DNA of 64,000 nt from JAGREO01 sp020446285 (GCA_041398005.1 JAWKVP010000016.1:9457-73456), one strand, 5' to 3'; shown: positions 50,456 through 59,329, numbered from the stretch's first letter. Notes: generated by a model from the letters alone, not told the origin. Program-made: numbers and translations.

Positions 50456-50946
50456 GGCCGCAAGACGCCCTCGACTGCCTGATCCGTCCCGGCCTGCGGC
50501 TCATGGGCGAGCCCTTCGACAGCCGCGAGGCGGCGTTCCTGCTGCTGGTCATCGGCCTGTACGAGAGCGGATTCCGCCGGCGGTATCAGATTGACGGCCC
50601 GGCGCGAGGTTTCTGGCAGTTCGAGCAGATCGGACTGCTTCAGGCCATCAAGCCCCGGCCGGTAAGGGCGGCCCTGCGACAGCTCGCCCTGCCCGACGGC
50701 CCGGCGCGGCTCTGGCCGATCCTGCCGGCGCTCGATCTTGGCGCGGTCGTGCTCGCACGCGGCCTGCTCTGGTCGCATCCTGAACCGCTGCCATCCATCC
50801 ATGCCAGCGCCAACGAGATGCACCGCTACTACCGCGAGACATGGCGCCCCGGAAAGGCGCCGGTCGGCCGCTTCGATTACGCGGTGACGATCGCGCGGGC
50901 GGTCGTCGAGTACGAAACCGAAAGGACCGACCTTGCGGACGTTTGA
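50452..50946 (+). CDS. Lysozyme-like prophage protein
   Basis: A 164-residue protein beginning at TTG 50452 overlapping the previous stop (TTGA), with GGAG before it. Residues about 31-60 (LVIGLYESGFRRRYQIDGPA and RGFWQFEQIG) resemble the catalytic Glu region of lysozyme/transglycosylase-fold phage proteins, with E-S-G and a following G-x-W-Q-F. No signal peptide is seen. It could be an endolysin or a virion-associated muralytic protein. Confidence 0.55.
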   Translation: MRPQDALDCLIRPGLRLMGEPFDSREAAFLLLVIGLYESGFRRRYQIDGPARGFWQFEQIGLLQAIKPRPVRAALRQLALPDGPARLWPILPALDLGAVVLARGLLWSHPEPLPSIHASANEMHRYYRETWRPGKAPVGRFDYAVTIARAVVEYETERTDLADV

Positions 50947-51406
50947 CGTTCTCGCCCTCGATGGCGGCGCGCCCGGAATTGCCCTCGCGCTGATGATGGC
51001 TCACGGCAGGACAGGGGCGAAGCCGATGGCCGCCTATCTGGTGACGGCGGCGGCCGCTACCGCCGACGAGCTTGAGCTGGCCGACTGGCTGCGCCAACAG
51101 CTCCCGTTCCCGCTGCGCCTTGCCCTGCCCGTGCCACATCTCGGCGGGCTGCATCATGTCGACCCGCTCGGCCAGGCGGTGCGCCGCGACTTTCTCGGGC
51201 TGGCCACCGGCCAGCGCACGCCGCGCGACCTGCTCGTCAACATCGCGATCGCCCGCTGCTTCGGCGACGAGGGCGAACTGCCGGAGCCGCGCGTGAAGTG
51301 GCAGCGCTTCGCCTTCCCGCTGCTCGCACGCGGGATGACGGCGGCCGACTGCACCGCATGGCTCGCCTCCATGTATCCCGACCGCTTCCCGGAGATCGCC
51401 CCATGA
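50933..51406 (+). CDS. Hypothetical prophage protein
   Basis: A 157-residue product starting at TTG 50933 behind AAAGGA. It begins with FDVLALDGGAPGIALAL and ends in WLASMYPDRFPEIAP. Mid part is Arg/Leu-rich and helical. Its ends overlap both neighbours, as expected in a tightly packed operon. No family is recognised. Confidence 0.55.
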   Translation: MRTFDVLALDGGAPGIALALMMAHGRTGAKPMAAYLVTAAAATADELELADWLRQQLPFPLRLALPVPHLGGLHHVDPLGQAVRRDFLGLATGQRTPRDLLVNIAIARCFGDEGELPEPRVKWQRFAFPLLARGMTAADCTAWLASMYPDRFPEIAP

Positions 51407-51789
51407 GCCGCATGGACCCGAGGGCATGGAAGGCGGAATGGCTGTCGCGGATCAACACCGCCGCACTCGGCCGTCGCCTGCTGCCACGCTTCGACCGGGC
51501 CGGTTCCGATGGCTGCACCTGCGTCGCCGACTTCGCCCGGCCGGCCTGCGAGATCCACGACGAACTGTACTGGTACGCGCTCGATCAGGATGACCGGTTC
51601 TTCGCCGATGCCATGTTCTTCGCGATGATCCTCGACTATGGCCGCCGTTGCCGTCCGGCATGGGAGCGGCCGTTCTGGTGGCTTTCGGCGCATGTCCGCT
51701 ATGCCGGCGTGCGGCTGTTCGGCCGGTTCTTCTGGCGGGCGAAATATCATGTCGAGCCGGCCTTCGGTTCGAGGATTTCCGGCGGCTGA
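51403..51789 (+). CDS. Phospholipase-A2-like HD-motif prophage protein
   Basis: A 128-residue protein. GCTCVADFARPACEIHDELY resembles the Ca-loop and CxxHDxxY dyad of prokaryotic phospholipase A2 relatives, followed by an Asp (FADAMFFAMI) where the family often has its second acidic residue. A hydrophobic, Trp/Phe-rich C-terminal segment (FWWLSAHVRYAGVRLFGRFF) may bind membrane. It starts in the stop of the gene before (ATGA). Role unknown; it might assist lysis or entry. This is inference from motif only. Confidence 0.45.
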   Translation: MSRMDPRAWKAEWLSRINTAALGRRLLPRFDRAGSDGCTCVADFARPACEIHDELYWYALDQDDRFFADAMFFAMILDYGRRCRPAWERPFWWLSAHVRYAGVRLFGRFFWRAKYHVEPAFGSRISGG

Positions 51790-51793
51790 AGGC

Positions 51794-53086
51794 GTGAGTG
51801 CCCCGCGCGAGATCGATCTGGGCTACCGGCCCCGGCCGCTGCAGCTCGAAGCGCACCGCCGGAGCCGGCGCTTTACCGTGCTCGTGGCGCACCGGCGCTT
51901 CGGCAAGACGGTCTATGGCGTGATGGACGGGCTCGACCGGCTCTTGCGCTGCACCCTGCCATCGCCGCGCGTCGCCTACGCCGCACCCTTCCGCAATCAG
52001 GCCAAGCGCATTGCCTGGATGTATCTCAAGGGCTTCACCAAGGGCATTCCGGGGGTGAGGATCGACGGCGCGGAGCTGTCGGTGACACTGCCCGGCGACC
52101 GCCAGTTCATCATTCTCGGCGGCGAGAACCCCGACGCCATTCGCGGCGTCTATTTCGATCACATCATCCTCGACGAGTTCGCGCAGATGCGCCCCGAGCT
52201 TTTGCCCGAGGTGGTGCTCCCGGCACTCACCGACCGGCGCGGCTCGCTGCTGATCCCCGGCACGCCCAAGGGCACCAACGCCTTTCACGACTGGGCCATG
52301 AAGGGGCTTGCCGGCGAGGATCCCGACCTGGTGACGCTGGTCTATCCGGCGAGCAGGACCGGGCTCGTGCCGGAGGCGGATCTTTCGCGCCTGCGCTCGC
52401 TCATGGGCGAGGCGGAGTATGAGCAGGAGTTCGAATGCTCGTTCCTGGCCGCAATTGCCGGCGCCTATTACGCGGGCGAGCTGGACCGGGCGATGGCCGG
52501 CGGGCGTATCACCGAAGTGCCCTACGATCCGGCGCACGAGGTGTTCACGGCCTGGGATCTGGGCCTCGATGACGCCACCGCGATCTGGTTCTTCCAGACG
52601 ATCGGCTACCAGCTGCGGTTTATCGACTATCTGGAAAACAGCGATGTCGGGCTCGATTGGTACGCGGCGGCACTGAAGGCGAAGCCTTACGCCTATGGCC
52701 GCCATTACCTGCCGCATGACATCGAGGTTCGCGAGATCGGCAACAATGCCCGCTCGCGCCTCGACAGCCTGCTCGGCCTTGGCGTGAAGCCGGTCGACGT
52801 GGTGCCCGCCGCGCCGCTGGAGGACGGGATCAACGCCGCCCGCAACCTGCTCGCCCGCTCGGCCTTCGACGCCGGCAAATGCGAGCGCGGGCTGGAGGCT
52901 CTCAGACATTACCGCCGCGAATGGAACGGCAAGCTGCGCGTGTGGAAGGCGCGGCCGGTGCATGACTGGTCGAGCCACGCCGCCGACGCCATCCGCATGG
53001 CCGCTCTCGGCCTGCCGCGTTCCGCCACCAGCAACCGCCGGCGCTCGGGTGCCATGACCGCCGTCACCGATTACCGCCGCATGTAG
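51794..53086 (+). CDS. Large terminase subunit
   Basis: A protein of about 430 residues. The ATPase has an adenine/Walker A region LVAHRRFGKTVYGVMDGL and a Walker B FDHIILDEFAQMRPELLP, followed by LIPGTPKGTNAFHDW and a nuclease part with FTAWDLGLDDATAIWF and a late WSSHAADAIRMAA. It cuts and packages phage DNA at the portal. GTG 51794 gives the family N-terminus; the open frame upstream overlaps the preceding gene. It belongs to the rightward head operon. Confidence 0.9.
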   Translation: MSAPREIDLGYRPRPLQLEAHRRSRRFTVLVAHRRFGKTVYGVMDGLDRLLRCTLPSPRVAYAAPFRNQAKRIAWMYLKGFTKGIPGVRIDGAELSVTLPGDRQFIILGGENPDAIRGVYFDHIILDEFAQMRPELLPEVVLPALTDRRGSLLIPGTPKGTNAFHDWAMKGLAGEDPDLVTLVYPASRTGLVPEADLSRLRSLMGEAEYEQEFECSFLAAIAGAYYAGELDRAMAGGRITEVPYDPAHEVFTAWDLGLDDATAIWFFQTIGYQLRFIDYLENSDVGLDWYAAALKAKPYAYGRHYLPHDIEVREIGNNARSRLDSLLGLGVKPVDVVPAAPLEDGINAARNLLARSAFDAGKCERGLEALRHYRREWNGKLRVWKARPVHDWSSHAADAIRMAALGLPRSATSNRRRSGAMTAVTDYRRM

Positions 53087-53132
53087 CACCCGAATCCTCA
53101 CCGATCCGAACCGCCACCGAAAGGAGCCCGCC

Positions 53133-53345
53133 ATGGGTGGATTTTTTGCCAAGCCGAAGAAACCGAAGGCGCCGGCGCCGCCGCCCGATCCGGTGACGGT
53201 CGACGAGACCGCCGAGGCGAGCGAGAACGCGCTGCGCGCCGCCCGCAAGCGCGGCCGTGCGGCCAGCATCCTCACATCGTCCGACGGTGTGGGCGACGCA
53301 CCCGGTTCGGTGGCCGTGCGCAGGCTGCTCGGCGGGTCGTCATGA
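53133..53345 (+). CDS. Small conserved head-operon protein
   Basis: Seventy residues: a Lys/Pro-rich lead (FFAKPKKPKAPAPPPDPVTV) and a helical basic part (ASENALRAARKRGRAASIL). ATG 53133 has AAAGGAG upstream. Small proteins of this kind commonly lie between terminase and portal in podoviruses. It ends inside the portal start. Confidence 0.65.
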   Translation: MGGFFAKPKKPKAPAPPPDPVTVDETAEASENALRAARKRGRAASILTSSDGVGDAPGSVAVRRLLGGSS

Positions 53346-54976
53346 GCGCGGGCTTCACCGAAGGCACGGCGATCGACCTCATTCGCTCGTTCGAGCCCCT
53401 GCGCAGCCAGCGCGAGACGGATTTCGATTCGGTCTGGGAGGATATCGCCCGGCGCGTGCTGCCGCGATACGAGTTCCGCGGCGATCGCCGGCGCTATGCC
53501 ACGAGCCACGAGGACATCTTCGACGCCACCGCCGCCACGGGCCTCAAGCGCTTCGGTGCGGCGATGGAATCGATGCTCACCCCGCGCTCGCAGTTCTGGC
53601 ACGCGCTGGCCGCAACCGATCCGAAGCTGGAGAACGACGACCGGGTGGCCCGCTATCTGGAGGCGGTGCGCGATATCCTCTTTGCCGGCCGCCGCTCGCC
53701 CGCCGCCAATTTCGCGAGCCAGCTGCACGAGGCCTATCTCTCGCTCGGCGCCTTCGGCACCGGGGCTGTTCTGGTCATGCCCGGCGAGGACGGCCGGTCG
53801 CCGGTCTATCGCTCGATCCCGCTGCAGGAACTCTACGTCGCCGAGAACGCCGCCGGCCGGATCGACAAGGTCTATCGCCGCTACTGGCAGACAGCGAGGC
53901 AGATGGCCCAGCATTTCGGCGCGGATGCCCTGCCGGACCCGATCGCGAAGTGTCTCGCCGAGAAGCCGGAGGAGCGCTTCGAGCTGCTGCACATCGTCCG
54001 GCCGAACCGCGATATCGATCCGGGCCGCAAGGACTGGCGCTCCATGACCTTCGAGAGCTGGCACCTGACCGTCCAGCACCCGACGGTCCTGCGCCGTTCC
54101 GGCTTTCGCACCATGCCCTATGCCGTCTCGCGCTATGTCACCGCCCCCGGCGAGGTCTATGGCCGCTCGCCGGCGCTGGAGGTGCTGCCCGACATCAGGA
54201 TGGCCGATCGCATGTCGCGCACCATCATCGACCGGGCGAACCTCGCCGCCGAGCCGCCGCTGCTCGCCGTCGATGACGATCTGCCGGTGCCGGTGCTGAT
54301 CCCGAACGCCGTCAATCCGGGCTGGCTCACCCGCGACGGACAGCCGAAGATCCGCCCGCTGGAGCCGGGCAGCGATTTTGCCGTCGGCCTGGAGATGCTC
54401 GACCAGCGTCACCGCTCGATCAACGACGCCTTTCTCGTGACGCTGTTCCAGATCCTCGTCGACAGCCCGTCGATGACCGCCACCGAGGCCATGCTGAGAT
54501 CGCAGGAGAAGGGCGCGCTTCTGGCCCCGACCATGGGCCGGCAGCAATCCGAGCTGCTCGGGCCGATCATCGAGCGCGAGATCGACATTTTCACCGCCGC
54601 CGAGATGCTGCCGGACATGCCGCCGGCGCTCGTCGAGGCGGGCGGTGCGATCGAGGTCGAATATCTATCCCCGCTCGCCCGCGCGCAGCGCATGGAGCAG
54701 GCCACGGGCCTGGTGCGCACGCTGGAGGCCATCATGCCGCTGGCCCAGCACGATCCCTCGATCCTCGACAATATCGACGCCGACCGGGCCTTGCGCGAAC
54801 TCGCCGAGATCAACGGCGTATCGCTCGATCTGCTGCGCCCGCTCGAAGAGGTGCTCGAACGCCGCCAGCAGCAGCAGGAGGCGATGCAGATGCAGCAGGC
54901 AGCCGCCATGGCACCGGGCCTCAAGGCCGGCGCGGATGCCGCCGCCACACTCTCGCAGATGGAAGGTGCAGCATGA
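53342..54976 (+). CDS. Portal (head-tail connector) protein
   Basis: A 544-residue protein with the podovirus portal pattern: LRSQRETDFDSVWEDIARRV, FDATAATGLKRFGAAMESML, SQLHEAYLSLGAFGTGAVLV, and a C-terminal stretch of Gln/Met repeats (LERRQQQQEAMQMQQAAAM). Twelve copies would form the ring through which DNA enters and leaves. It starts in the stop of the small gene before it (ATGA). Confidence 0.9.
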   Translation: MSAGFTEGTAIDLIRSFEPLRSQRETDFDSVWEDIARRVLPRYEFRGDRRRYATSHEDIFDATAATGLKRFGAAMESMLTPRSQFWHALAATDPKLENDDRVARYLEAVRDILFAGRRSPAANFASQLHEAYLSLGAFGTGAVLVMPGEDGRSPVYRSIPLQELYVAENAAGRIDKVYRRYWQTARQMAQHFGADALPDPIAKCLAEKPEERFELLHIVRPNRDIDPGRKDWRSMTFESWHLTVQHPTVLRRSGFRTMPYAVSRYVTAPGEVYGRSPALEVLPDIRMADRMSRTIIDRANLAAEPPLLAVDDDLPVPVLIPNAVNPGWLTRDGQPKIRPLEPGSDFAVGLEMLDQRHRSINDAFLVTLFQILVDSPSMTATEAMLRSQEKGALLAPTMGRQQSELLGPIIEREIDIFTAAEMLPDMPPALVEAGGAIEVEYLSPLARAQRMEQATGLVRTLEAIMPLAQHDPSILDNIDADRALRELAEINGVSLDLLRPLEEVLERRQQQQEAMQMQQAAAMAPGLKAGADAAATLSQMEGAA

Positions 54977-55128
54977 GCAGCACGAAAAAGCAGATCCGCT
55001 CGGCCCTGCGCGCCGGGCTTATTCGTCTCGTCATCGAAACCCGGCCGACGGTGATCCAGCTCGCCGCGAGCTGCGCCGGCGTGCTCTTCGACCATGTGCG
55101 CGGCCGCGTCGTCAGGCGGCTTCGATGA
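54973..55128 (+). CDS. Very small basic protein (51 aa)
   Basis: ATG 54973 lies in the portal stop (ATGA) and its own stop overlaps the next start (ATGA). The product is MSSTKKQIRSALRAGLIRL continued by a short hydrophobic stretch (VIQLAASCAGVLF) and an Arg-rich end. Double overlap with both neighbours supports translation. Function unknown. Confidence 0.5.
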   Translation: MSSTKKQIRSALRAGLIRLVIETRPTVIQLAASCAGVLFDHVRGRVVRRLR

Positions 55129-55421
55129 ACGACCGCCAGAAGGAAATCCGCCGGGCCTTCGCCGCGCTCTTCCTCGACGAGCATGGCGAGCCCACCGAGA
55201 CCGCGAAAATCGTGCTGCAGGATCTGGCACTCGCCGCCTTCGTGAACAGGACGACGGCGCACGCCGAGGCATTTGCCACCGCCACCAGCGAGGGACGGCG
55301 GCAGTTGCTCCTCCACATCCTCGCCCGCCTGCGCCTCGAACTCGCACCCGCAGCGCGGCGCAAGGCCGAAAGCGACCAGCCCGTGGTCGCCATCACCGAC
55401 GAGAAGGATATCCCGTCATGA
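55125..55421 (+). CDS. Small head-operon protein, Bbp19-like
   Basis: A 98-residue helical protein (MNDRQKEIRRAFAALFLDEH, AKIVLQDLALAAFVNRTTA, GRRQLLLHILARLRLELA). It is like the small BPP-1-type protein found beside the scaffold gene in this phage group. It overlaps both neighbours by four bases. Function unknown. Confidence 0.55.
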   Translation: MNDRQKEIRRAFAALFLDEHGEPTETAKIVLQDLALAAFVNRTTAHAEAFATATSEGRRQLLLHILARLRLELAPAARRKAESDQPVVAITDEKDIPS

Positions 55422-56311
55422 CAACCGAAATATCCGAAACGACCACCGAAACCGTCGAAACGACAACCCCGGCGCCTGAAACCCCGAACAGCGCCGCTGC
55501 GGCCCTCTCGCAGCCGCCGGCGGACGATCCCGCCGCACCCGCGCTGCCCGACTGGGCGCAGGCGCTCGGCGAGGCCGATCGCGAATGGCTTACCAAGGCC
55601 GGGCACAAGGATCTTTCCGCCGTCGTGCGCGGCTATCGCAGCCTTGAGACCTTTCTCGGCGCCGACAAGGCCGGCCGTGGCCTGGTGCGTCCGGCCGACG
55701 AGGCCGACGCCGACGCATGGGGCGAGTTCTACAAGGCGCTCGGCCGCCCCGACGATCCGGCCGGCTACGGTCTCGCCGAGCGCGAGGGCGCGGATCCGGA
55801 ATTCTCCGCCGCCGCCGCGAAGGCCATGCACGAGGCCGGGCTGACGACGGCGCAGGCGAACGCGCTCACCGACTGGTTCAACGGCCACGGCTCCGGCCTC
55901 GCCGAACAGCAGACCGCCGAACAGGCCCGCCAGCAGGAAGCCGGGTGGAGCGAGCTGCAGAAGGAATGGGGCACGTCCTTCGACCGCCAGGTCGAGACCG
56001 CCCGCCGCGCCGCCTCCAGCTTCGGCTTTTCCGAAGACCAGCTCGGTGCGATCGAGGACGCCATCGGCACGAAGGCGCTCATGCAGAAATTCGCCGATAT
56101 CGGATCGAAGCTCATGGAGGACACCATCCCCGGCGACGGCTCCGGCGGTGCAAGCTCCCAGTTCACCAGCCCGGCCGCCGCGAAAGCCGAAATCGAACAG
56201 CTCAAGACCGACCCCGCATGGCGCAACGCCTACCTCAACGGCGGCGACCCCGGCCACAAGGCCGCCGTCGAACGCTTCGCACGACTGATGCAGGTCGCCG
56301 CCAGGGCTTAA
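55418..56311 (+). CDS. Scaffold protein
   Basis: A 297-residue acidic, helical protein. It has a Thr/Pro/Glu-rich lead (TTEISETTTETVETTTPAPE), a mid helical region (WAQALGEADREWLTKAGHKD; YRSLETFLGADKAGRGLVRP) and a C-terminal charged end (DPAWRNAYLNGGDPGHKAAV) that usually contacts the capsid. This fits scaffold proteins of T7-type heads. It would normally lie next to the capsid gene in the same direction; here the capsid is 5.6 kb to the left on the other strand. Confidence 0.75.
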   Translation: MTTEISETTTETVETTTPAPETPNSAAAALSQPPADDPAAPALPDWAQALGEADREWLTKAGHKDLSAVVRGYRSLETFLGADKAGRGLVRPADEADADAWGEFYKALGRPDDPAGYGLAEREGADPEFSAAAAKAMHEAGLTTAQANALTDWFNGHGSGLAEQQTAEQARQQEAGWSELQKEWGTSFDRQVETARRAASSFGFSEDQLGAIEDAIGTKALMQKFADIGSKLMEDTIPGDGSGGASSQFTSPAAAKAEIEQLKTDPAWRNAYLNGGDPGHKAAVERFARLMQVAARA

Positions 56312-56365
56312 CCGCCTGTTCATCATGCGCATGGCACTGTCGCGCGACATTTGAGGGATGGTGCC

Positions 56366-58045
56366 ATGCGGCGATTGTATTACGGTGACAATCTGGACGT
56401 TCTGCGGAACTTCGTCGCCGACGGCTCGGTCGATCTGGTCTATCTCGACCCGCCGTTCAATTCCAAGCGCGACTACAACATCCTGTTCAAGTCGCCCGGC
56501 GGCCATGGCAGCGCGCAGGTTCGCGCGTTCACCGACAGCTGGCGCTGGTGCGAGGAGAGCGAGCGGGCGTATGAGGAGATCCTGCGCGGCGGTCACGCCG
56601 GGCTGTCGCAGCTGGTCAACGCCCTGCGCTCATGGCTCGGCGAGGCCGATCTGATGGCCTATCTGGTGATGATGGCCGTCCGCCTGGTCGAACTGCGCCG
56701 GGTGCTCAGGTCCACCGGCTCGCTCTATCTCCACTGCGACCCCACCACCAGCCACTATCTCAAGCTCGTGCTGGATGCCGTGTTCGGGCCGAGAGCTTTT
56801 GTTAATGAGATCAGTTGGCAGAGAACCACCGCGAAGTCCGACCATGCGCAGGGGGCAGTCCATTTCCCGCGTGTGCGGGACATCATCCTGCGATATCGCA
56901 ACGAGGAGCGGCCGCTGTTCAAACAGCCATTTGGGCCTTACTCGGATGATTATGTGGCGAAATCCTATCGTTACACCGAGCCGGGAACCGGACGGCGGTA
57001 TCGCTATGGCGATCTGACTTGCGCCCGTGGCGGCGGCGACACAGGATACCAGTGGCCAATCAAGAGGAAGTCGGGCGGCGAGTGGTTCGCTGATCTTGCC
57101 GAAGAATATCTTACGCCGAAGAAGGGGTGGGAATATTCAGTCGCGCTTCCCTACAAGGGGCGTTTTTGGGCCTACTCACAAGCCAACATGGCCGAAATGG
57201 AGCGGAACGGTCGGCTTGTCTACACGGCCGGAGGAATGCCGCGTTACAAGGGCTATCTCGACGAGCGACCCGGCGTACCAGTTTCCGATGATTGGAATGA
57301 CATCCCGCGCCTCAACGCGGGAGCAGCCGAACGCCTCGGCTACCCCACGCAGAAGCCGCTGGCCCTTCTCGAACGCATCATCGAGGCGTCCAGCAATCCC
57401 GGCGATGTGGTGCTCGATCCGTTCTGCGGCTGCGGCACGGCGCTGGACGCGGCGGAAAAGCTCGGCCGCGCCTGGATCGGGATCGATGTCACATGGCTTG
57501 CCATCGACGTGGTGAGCCAGCGGCTGTCCGACCGCTACGGCGCATTGCCCGTCGAACTCTCCGGCCACCCGTCCGACATGGAAGCCGCCGCCCAGCTTGC
57601 CCGCAGCGCCCCCTATCAGTTTCAGTACTGGACGCTCTCGCTGATCGGCGCGCAATGCGCCAACGGCATGAAGAAGGGGGCGGACGGCGGGATCGACGGT
57701 ATTATCTGGCTGCGCACCGGCCGCAACACCCATGCGAAGGCCATCGTCTCGGTCAAAGGCGGGGCGACGGCAGGCATCTCGTGGATGCGCGACCTGCGGG
57801 CCGTGGTCGAACGCGAGAGCGCCGCAGCCGGCGTGCTCCTCTGCCTCGCCGAACCCACCGCCGGAATGCGCAGGGAAGCCGCCGCCGCCGGCCTGTGGAA
57901 CGACGCGCCCAAGCTCCAGATCCTCACCGTCGAACAGCTGCTCGCCGGCGAACGCCCGCGCCTGCCCATGGCCGACCGCCGCGCCGGATCGAAACCCGCC
58001 CGCCCGCAGCCGCCACGCGACGGACAACAGAGCCTCGGGCTGTGA
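56366..58045 (+). CDS. DNA N4/N6-methyltransferase fused to an Mrr-like nuclease domain
   Basis: About 559 residues. Catalytic motif DLVYLDPPFNSKRDYN (motif IV) precedes the AdoMet-binding DPFCGCGTALDAAEKLGRAW (motif I), the beta-class order. The mid part (about 145-320) should hold the target-recognition domain and is clearly lower in GC. Residues about 425-500 (KKGADGGIDGIIWL, AKAIVSVKGGATAG) look like an Mrr_cat PD-(D/E)xK nuclease with D and K in place. So modification and cleavage may lie in one chain. ATG 56366 has GAGGG upstream. It is the last gene of the rightward operon. Confidence 0.8.
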   Translation: MRRLYYGDNLDVLRNFVADGSVDLVYLDPPFNSKRDYNILFKSPGGHGSAQVRAFTDSWRWCEESERAYEEILRGGHAGLSQLVNALRSWLGEADLMAYLVMMAVRLVELRRVLRSTGSLYLHCDPTTSHYLKLVLDAVFGPRAFVNEISWQRTTAKSDHAQGAVHFPRVRDIILRYRNEERPLFKQPFGPYSDDYVAKSYRYTEPGTGRRYRYGDLTCARGGGDTGYQWPIKRKSGGEWFADLAEEYLTPKKGWEYSVALPYKGRFWAYSQANMAEMERNGRLVYTAGGMPRYKGYLDERPGVPVSDDWNDIPRLNAGAAERLGYPTQKPLALLERIIEASSNPGDVVLDPFCGCGTALDAAEKLGRAWIGIDVTWLAIDVVSQRLSDRYGALPVELSGHPSDMEAAAQLARSAPYQFQYWTLSLIGAQCANGMKKGADGGIDGIIWLRTGRNTHAKAIVSVKGGATAGISWMRDLRAVVERESAAAGVLLCLAEPTAGMRREAAAAGLWNDAPKLQILTVEQLLAGERPRLPMADRRAGSKPARPQPPRDGQQSLGL

Positions 58046-58057
58046 CGGCGTAGCGGC

Positions 58058-58282
58058 TCAGGCGGCGCTGCCCCGGCGCCGCCGTTCCTCGTTCAGTTCC
58101 GCGATGCGCACGGGATCGAGCCCGAGTTCCAGCGCGACCAGCTTTTCGACCGTAGACGGGATCGCCCGCTCGCCGGAACACCACCGCTGGATCGTGCGGA
58201 TATCGACGTTCCAGCGGCGGGCGGCGGCCGATTGCGTCAATGAAAGCTCGTCGAGCGCGGTCCGCAGCTCATCGGCTGTCAT
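58058..58282 (-). CDS. Small HTH protein
   Basis: A 74-residue helix-turn-helix protein (DELSLTQSAAARRWNVDIRT and IQRWCSGERAIPSTVEKLVA). It is XRE-like in outline and probably a small phage repressor or activator. It converges on the methyltransferase gene and may control the two small genes beside it. Confidence 0.75.
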   Translation of the reverse strand: MTADELRTALDELSLTQSAAARRWNVDIRTIQRWCSGERAIPSTVEKLVALELGLDPVRIAELNEERRRRGSAA

Positions 58283-58288
58283 GACCCT

Positions 58289-58399
58289 TCACCCGCTAGT
58301 GGCCAGATAGATGACAACTCCGGCCATGATGCCGCAGACGACACTGAAAACGGCGAAGCCAAGCACGAACCAGCCTTCGCGGTGACCCTTATCGACCAT
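58289..58399 (-). CDS. Very small single-TM protein (36 aa)
   Basis: Begins MVDKGHREGWFVLGFAVFSV and continues through one membrane helix to ATSG and TGA. GGGAG lies seven bases before ATG 58399, and the ORF is inside a leftward gene pair. Small membrane proteins of this kind occur among early phage genes; function unknown. Confidence 0.55.
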   Translation of the reverse strand: MVDKGHREGWFVLGFAVFSVVCGIMAGVVIYLATSG

Positions 58400-58655
58400 T
58401 TGAATTCTCCCTGTCGGTCTCGATCTCGGCGAGCCGCTTCTCGAAGCGCTCCATGCGCTTGATGAGACCGTTCACAGCGTCATTCGTTCCGAATGCACGC
58501 ATGGCCATGCCTGTCGTTACCTGCATCTCGTCCTTGATCGTGCGGATATCGGTCTCGATGCGCTCGAACCGTTCGTTCATCTCGTCACGCATTGCATCGG
58601 TTTTCTGATCGAGCTTGCGCAACAGCGCGAGGACAAGATTCTCTGGATCATTCAT
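58389..58655 (-). CDS. Coiled-coil prophage protein
   Basis: Eighty-eight residues from ATG 58655 (AAGGAA upstream): LVLALLRKLDQKTDAMRDEM, RFERIETDIRTIKDEMQVTT and RMERFEKRLAEIETDRE form a long heptad helix. The end overlaps the start of the 36-residue membrane gene by 11 bases, so the two are co-translated. A similar coiled-coil protein is encoded at 61898-62263. Confidence 0.65.
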   Translation of the reverse strand: MNDPENLVLALLRKLDQKTDAMRDEMNERFERIETDIRTIKDEMQVTTGMAMRAFGTNDAVNGLIKRMERFEKRLAEIETDRENSNGR

Positions 58656-59329
58656 CGGTTTGTTCCTTTGTGGTCCGGCGTCATGCCGCGACTGGACCTT
58701 GACCATAGCACTTACGGCCATTGGCCGCAATCATCGTTCCCCGCGCATTGCTCGCCCCTGTTCTCAACGTTTGTGCGAAACGGCCGTGAAGCCGCCTGCG
58801 GGCCACGCACAGCGCCTTCGCGCCGGCTTTGGCTAAACCGCTTCATCCCGATCCGCTTTCGCCCGCTGACGGGCCGTTTGCGCCGGTTGAGGGCGCGGGC
58901 TCGTCTTCGCCTGATGAGCAGGCCGGCGGCACGGTCATGCACCTGCCTTCGGCCTTATCCACAAATCCACCGGCGCCAACATCAGACTCTGAATCCGTAA
59001 GGAGAGATTCCAGTGTGCCCGGGGGAGGCTCGGGGGAGGCCTGAACAAACAACGGCGGATTCAATGTGTTGCGGCCGGACGGGCGGGCGTATGCGGATGC
59101 CCGCCGGTGCGATCTGCGGTGATTGCGGTGGTTTTCCACAAGCCGGGCCGGCAAGTGGCCGGAGCCGGCGCATGGCCGGTTCGGGGAACCGCGATTTGCG
59201 GTCATGTGAGCGGGAAAATCTTACCAAACTGTCAAGATTTCCGGTTCGCGGCCGCGCCGGACCGGAACGCGGACGTGCGCAAGCGGCGCGCCCCTTCGGC
59301 CACGCCGCCCGATCGGCGATGAACGGGAA
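58656..59329. other. Gene-poor stretch with inverted repeats
   Basis: No convincing gene is found in these 674 bases; short open frames on both strands are Pro/Ser-rich and lack ribosome sites. It contains a 13-base palindrome CGGCCATTGGCCG (58715-58727) and the inverted repeat GGAAAATCTT/AAGATTTCC (59213-59242, one bulge, 11-base loop) in an AT-richer patch. The latter may be an operator or promoter-linked element. Confidence 0.4.

Noticed and set aside
51452..54547. A 1031-codon open frame opposite terminase and portal
   Set aside because: Overlaps two well supported phage genes, with no recognisable domain; GC-driven shadow.
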